Assembly (NCBI GenBank): GCA_029859085.1
Contig: JAOUDU010000086.1
Coordinates: 1-8,484 of the forward strand
DNA from: Gammaproteobacteria bacterium
Lineage (GTDB): Bacteria > Pseudomonadota > Gammaproteobacteria > Pseudomonadales > Halieaceae
Direction of reading: 5' to 3'
Length of the DNA: 8,484 bases
This document shows positions 6,800 to 8,484 of the stretch, piece after piece; within the stretch, counting starts at the first letter, position 1, and each line of letters starts with the position of its first letter. Both the position numbers and the translations under genes were made by a program. The notes under the pieces are model-generated. The model saw nothing but the letters and a program-made list of their open reading frames with translations, did no database searches and had not been told where the DNA came from.

Positions 6800-7819
6800 T
6801 CAGCCGGTGTAACCCGCCGTCATCTCCTGCGCCCGGGACCACAGGCGCTGTGCCAGGTCGCGATCGAACATGTGATTGTCGCCGCTGACCATCACCGGGT
6901 TGCAATCCTCGAAATACGCACCGTTTACCCCGTCGAGCAGGGGGCTGGTCGCCACGTACACCTGGGTGGCGGCGCCCTGCGCCGGTGTTTTGGCAAACAG
7001 CGGACCCAGGAGGTCAAAACCGATGCGTATCGGCGCCGGTGCGGTGCGGGCGATATCGGTATGCACCAGGCCGGGGTGAATCGCGTTGGACGTCACCCCG
7101 GTGCCCTGCAAGCGCTCTGCCAGGGACAGGGAAAACAGGGCATTCGCCAGCTTTGACCGTCCATAGGCTTCACTCGAGTCAAAAACCCCCTCACCCCGCA
7201 GATTATCGAAGTCGATACCCTCCTCCGGCGCCGCCCGGTAACCGGAACGGCTGGCCACATGCACGATCCTTCCCGAGCCGGCGGCCAGCATCATGGGCAA
7301 GAGCTGGTTGACCAGCACGAAATGCCCGAGGTAATTGACCACGAAAATCTTCTCGATCCCGTTGACCAGCTCCAGTTCGCCGAAGGTGTTGATACCGGCG
7401 TTGCAGATCAGCATATCCAGCCGGAGCCCCAGCCCCTGCACCGTGCGGGCGCAGGCCACTGCCGAGTCGAAATCCGCCAGCTCCAGCGCCACCGGCGTGG
7501 TCTTGCCCGCCACCGAGGCGCAGGCCTCGGCCGCCTTGTCCAGCGTGCGCCCGGTGCCGATCACATGGGCGCCCCGCAGCGCCAGTACCCGCATGGTTTC
7601 ATAACCCAGGCCAGAGGTGCTGCCGGTCACAAGCGCGGTGCGACCGCGCAGGTCCAGGCCGGCGGTGACCTCCTCGGCGGTGGAATCCGCCCCAAACGGA
7701 CCGATCGGAAAGCGGGTGTCGGGGATGACCCCCGGCTTGTCGCCGTCACAACCGGCCAGCAGGGGCGCGCCTGCGGACGCCGCTGCCAGTGCGATAAGGT
7801 GCCTGCGCGTTAACCTCAT
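6800..7819 (-). CDS. Short-chain dehydrogenase/reductase with Tat-type lipoprotein signal
   Basis: A 339-residue NAD(P)-dependent oxidoreductase of the classical SDR type, resembling retinol dehydrogenase and protochlorophyllide reductase-like members. Seen are the cofactor motif TGSTSGLG (65-72), NAG (140-142), catalytic Ser190, Tyr219 and Lys223 (YGRSK), and the HPG step at 248-250. The roughly 55 residues before the Rossmann fold are extra. They start with TRRHLIA (twin-arginine at 5-6), a hydrophobic stretch of about 14 residues and LAGC with Cys24, a lipobox; Asp25 follows, which in Escherichia coli keeps lipoproteins in the inner membrane. It is therefore predicted to fold with cofactor in the cytoplasm, pass through Tat and be anchored facing the periplasm. 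The ATG at 7819 has AGGA eight bases upstream. It converges on the methyltransferase-like gene with 18 bases between. Substrate unknown. Confidence 0.85.
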   Translation of the reverse strand: MRLTRRHLIALAAASAGAPLLAGCDGDKPGVIPDTRFPIGPFGADSTAEEVTAGLDLRGRTALVTGSTSGLGYETMRVLALRGAHVIGTGRTLDKAAEACASVAGKTTPVALELADFDSAVACARTVQGLGLRLDMLICNAGINTFGELELVNGIEKIFVVNYLGHFVLVNQLLPMMLAAGSGRIVHVASRSGYRAAPEEGIDFDNLRGEGVFDSSEAYGRSKLANALFSLSLAERLQGTGVTSNAIHPGLVHTDIARTAPAPIRIGFDLLGPLFAKTPAQGAATQVYVATSPLLDGVNGAYFEDCNPVMVSGDNHMFDRDLAQRLWSRAQEMTAGYTG

Positions 7820-7945
7820 AGTGGTGTCCTGTCTGCCGGGTTGCGGATTGCCGCAGTGTAGCCCCTGGCGGGCAGTGGAGGTACACCCGACACAAAATAA
7901 CTATAGGTTATGGAATGACATAATAAAATATCATGCTGGAATTTC

Positions 7946-7973
7946 TTGCGCATCGTGCCCCACTCCCTATACT
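7946..7973 (+). promoter_or_regulatory. Candidate sigma70 promoter of the structured RNA
   Basis: TTGCGC (7946-7951) and TATACT (7968-7973, five of six to consensus) are 16 bases apart. The stretch just upstream (7893-7935) is strikingly AT-rich for this genome and could act as an UP element. The expected start near 7980 falls right before the first stem of the RNA at 7982. The upstream AT-rich stretch probably also serves the leftward dehydrogenase gene, for which I found no convincing boxes. Confidence 0.45.
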
Positions 7974-7993
7974 CAGGTCGAGGCGGTAGAAAG

Positions 7994-8024
7994 AGCCCAC
8001 CAACCATGAAATGGTGGGTTGGCT
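7994..8024 (+). repeat. Long imperfect hairpin, 14-base arms with GAA loop
   Basis: AGCCCACCAACCAT (7994-8007) faces ATGGTGGGTTGGCT (8011-8024). Twelve of fourteen positions pair, and the two mismatches (A-G, and C-U in RNA) sit inside the stem. Together with the outer GGCGGT/ACCGCC helix and the AGAAA/GGAATA internal loop between, it forms a roughly 55-base domain at the 5' end of the predicted RNA, where a sensing domain would be expected. Confidence 0.6.
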
Positions 8025-8159
8025 GGAATAACCGCCCGCATTGCTTGGGGGAAGCGGACAAACATTTGTCAGAGATGTTTGAGGCCAGGGGACGTGTTCC
8101 GGTAGCGGGCCGGAAAAAAAATTCCTGGGTAGAAAAGAAACAAGCATTACCCCTGAAAC

Positions 8160-8192
8160 GCCGTCGCGGCCCCTGGCCCGGCGGCTTTTTTT
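8160..8192 (+). terminator. Strong intrinsic (Rho-independent) terminator
   Basis: GCCGTCGCGGCC (8160-8171), a three-base loop CCT, and GGCCCGGCGGC (8175-8185) form an 11-pair stem with one G-U pair and one bulged C, followed directly by seven T residues (8186-8192). It points rightward, yet no rightward gene precedes it for over 1.3 kb, since the neighbour to the left is transcribed leftward. It must end the predicted RNA and could halt transcription before the HAD gene. Confidence 0.85.
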
Positions 8193-8253
8193 ATGCCGTT
8201 ACACCAACCCACGGATAATGCGTTATGCTCTCGGGACACGCCAGGGAGCGACC

Positions 8254-8484
8254 ATGAACACGATCCAGAAACTGCTGCGGGACATTGACGCCGCGCCACG
8301 CGGGCCACATATCGCCGCGATCTTCGACTTTGACGGCACCATCATCGCCGGCTACTCGGCCACCGCCTTTATCAGGGAGCAGGTCAGGCGCGGCGACCTG
8401 TCACCGCGCCAACTGGCGGAAATCGTCGCCGCCATGACCAGCTTCGGCCTGGGCAACCTCGGATTCTCCGGCCTGATGGCCGTC
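8254..8484 (+). CDS. HAD-IB family hydrolase (N-terminal part only)
   Basis: The first 77 residues of a HAD superfamily phosphatase. IFDFDGTIIAGYSA (23-36) contains motif I DxDGT with nucleophile Asp25 and acid/base Asp27. The following helical region (FIREQVRRGDLS, 39-50) is the cap start typical of the SerB-like IB subfamily. Some longer members are fused to a PlsC-type lysophospholipid acyltransferase domain, but the window ends before this can be judged. The ATG at 8254 is preceded by AGGGAG at a good distance. Transcription either reads through the terminator at 8160-8192 or begins at a weaker site; GATAAT at 8213-8218 is a possible -10 box without a good -35. The natural substrate cannot be told from this part. 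Confidence 0.8.
   Translation, partial: MNTIQKLLRDIDAAPRGPHIAAIFDFDGTIIAGYSATAFIREQVRRGDLSPRQLAEIVAAMTSFGLGNLGFSGLMAV

Larger units (their letters stand above)
7980..8192 (+). ncRNA. Candidate structured leader (attenuator/riboswitch-like) or small RNA
   Basis: About 213 bases lie between a likely promoter and an intrinsic terminator, with no credible protein inside. Visible structure: an outer stem GGCGGT (7982-7987) with ACCGCC (8031-8036) enclosing a long hairpin 7994-8024 (two 14-base arms, 12 paired, GAA loop); GCTT/AAGC closing a GGGGG loop at 8043-8055; CAAACAT/ATGTTTG (8059-8065 with 8075-8081); TTCCGG/CCGGAA (8097-8102 with 8110-8115), itself enclosed by CCAGG/CCTGG (8085-8089 with 8124-8128); and the terminator. 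GGCCAGGGG (8083-8091) can also pair with CCCCTGGCC (8170-8178), breaking the terminator. It does not match the conserved cores of 6S, tmRNA, SRP, RNase P or the common riboswitches that I know. The next gene starts 61 bases after the terminator, which fits a leader, but a free small RNA is equally compatible with the promoter and terminator. Confidence 0.5.

Noticed and set aside
7982..8036. Possible group II intron domain V or retron-type RNA
   Set aside because: A GAGC and a GAAA-like loop are present, but the catalytic triad spacing is wrong and no reverse transcriptase gene is in the window.
8059..8110. Resemblance to 6S RNA in the stretch AGAGATGTTTG ... GGCCAG
   Set aside because: Only short words are shared with my memory of Escherichia coli ssrS. 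The 5' and 3' ends of the predicted RNA do not pair into the long closing stem that 6S RNA needs.
7816..8147. Two short minus-strand frames upstream of the dehydrogenase (7816-8061 and 7908-8147)
   Set aside because: No convincing ribosome sites or domains. They overlap each other and cross the AT-rich promoter stretch and the RNA hairpins.
7946..8218. A 90-codon open frame on the plus strand across the gene-free region
   Set aside because: It starts upstream of the predicted transcription start, runs through the strong terminator at 8160-8192, has no ribosome site and gives a Lys/Gly/Arg-rich product without recognisable features.

Overview
The window is GC-rich (roughly 60% by eye), densely coded bacterial chromosome. 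The protein families (an antiquitin-type aldehyde dehydrogenase beside a lysine/saccharopine dehydrogenase, a YcaD-like MFS carrier, a HAD-IB hydrolase, exported oxidoreductases) fit a Gram-negative gammaproteobacterium, perhaps a marine group such as Halieaceae. That placement comes from protein style only. I see no rRNA, tRNA, insertion sequence or CRISPR array.

Positions 1-5232 carry four genes, all on the minus strand. In transcription order they are an MFS transporter (5232-3976), a GT-C type membrane glycosyltransferase (3924-2176), a saccharopine/lysine-6-dehydrogenase family enzyme (2073-979) and an ALDH7-type aldehyde dehydrogenase (986 to beyond position 1). The last two overlap by 8 bases and look like a translationally coupled lysine-degradation pair: the first enzyme would make 2-aminoadipate semialdehyde and the second would oxidise it to 2-aminoadipate. 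A plausible promoter at the end of the glycosyltransferase gene suggests this pair can be transcribed on its own.

The 5233-5435 gap is a divergent promoter region with a 14-base inverted repeat at 5374-5387. It faces a plus-strand pair: an NTF2/SnoaL-fold protein (5436-5891) and a methyltransferase-fold protein with a Sec signal peptide (5921-6781). Converging on them is a minus-strand short-chain dehydrogenase (7819-6800) whose N-terminus combines a twin-arginine motif with a lipobox. The methyltransferase-like and dehydrogenase genes therefore both encode nucleotide-cofactor-type folds predicted to act outside the cytoplasm.

The most unusual stretch is 7820-8253, which has no credible protein gene. 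On the plus strand it holds a good sigma70-like promoter, several strong hairpins and a textbook intrinsic terminator at 8160-8192. An upstream nine-base segment (8083-8091) is perfectly complementary to the upper part of that terminator. The terminator lies about 60 bases before the start of a HAD-IB family hydrolase gene (8254 onward, cut by the window end). This looks like an unrecognised structured RNA: either an attenuator or riboswitch-like leader for the HAD gene, or a free-standing small RNA.
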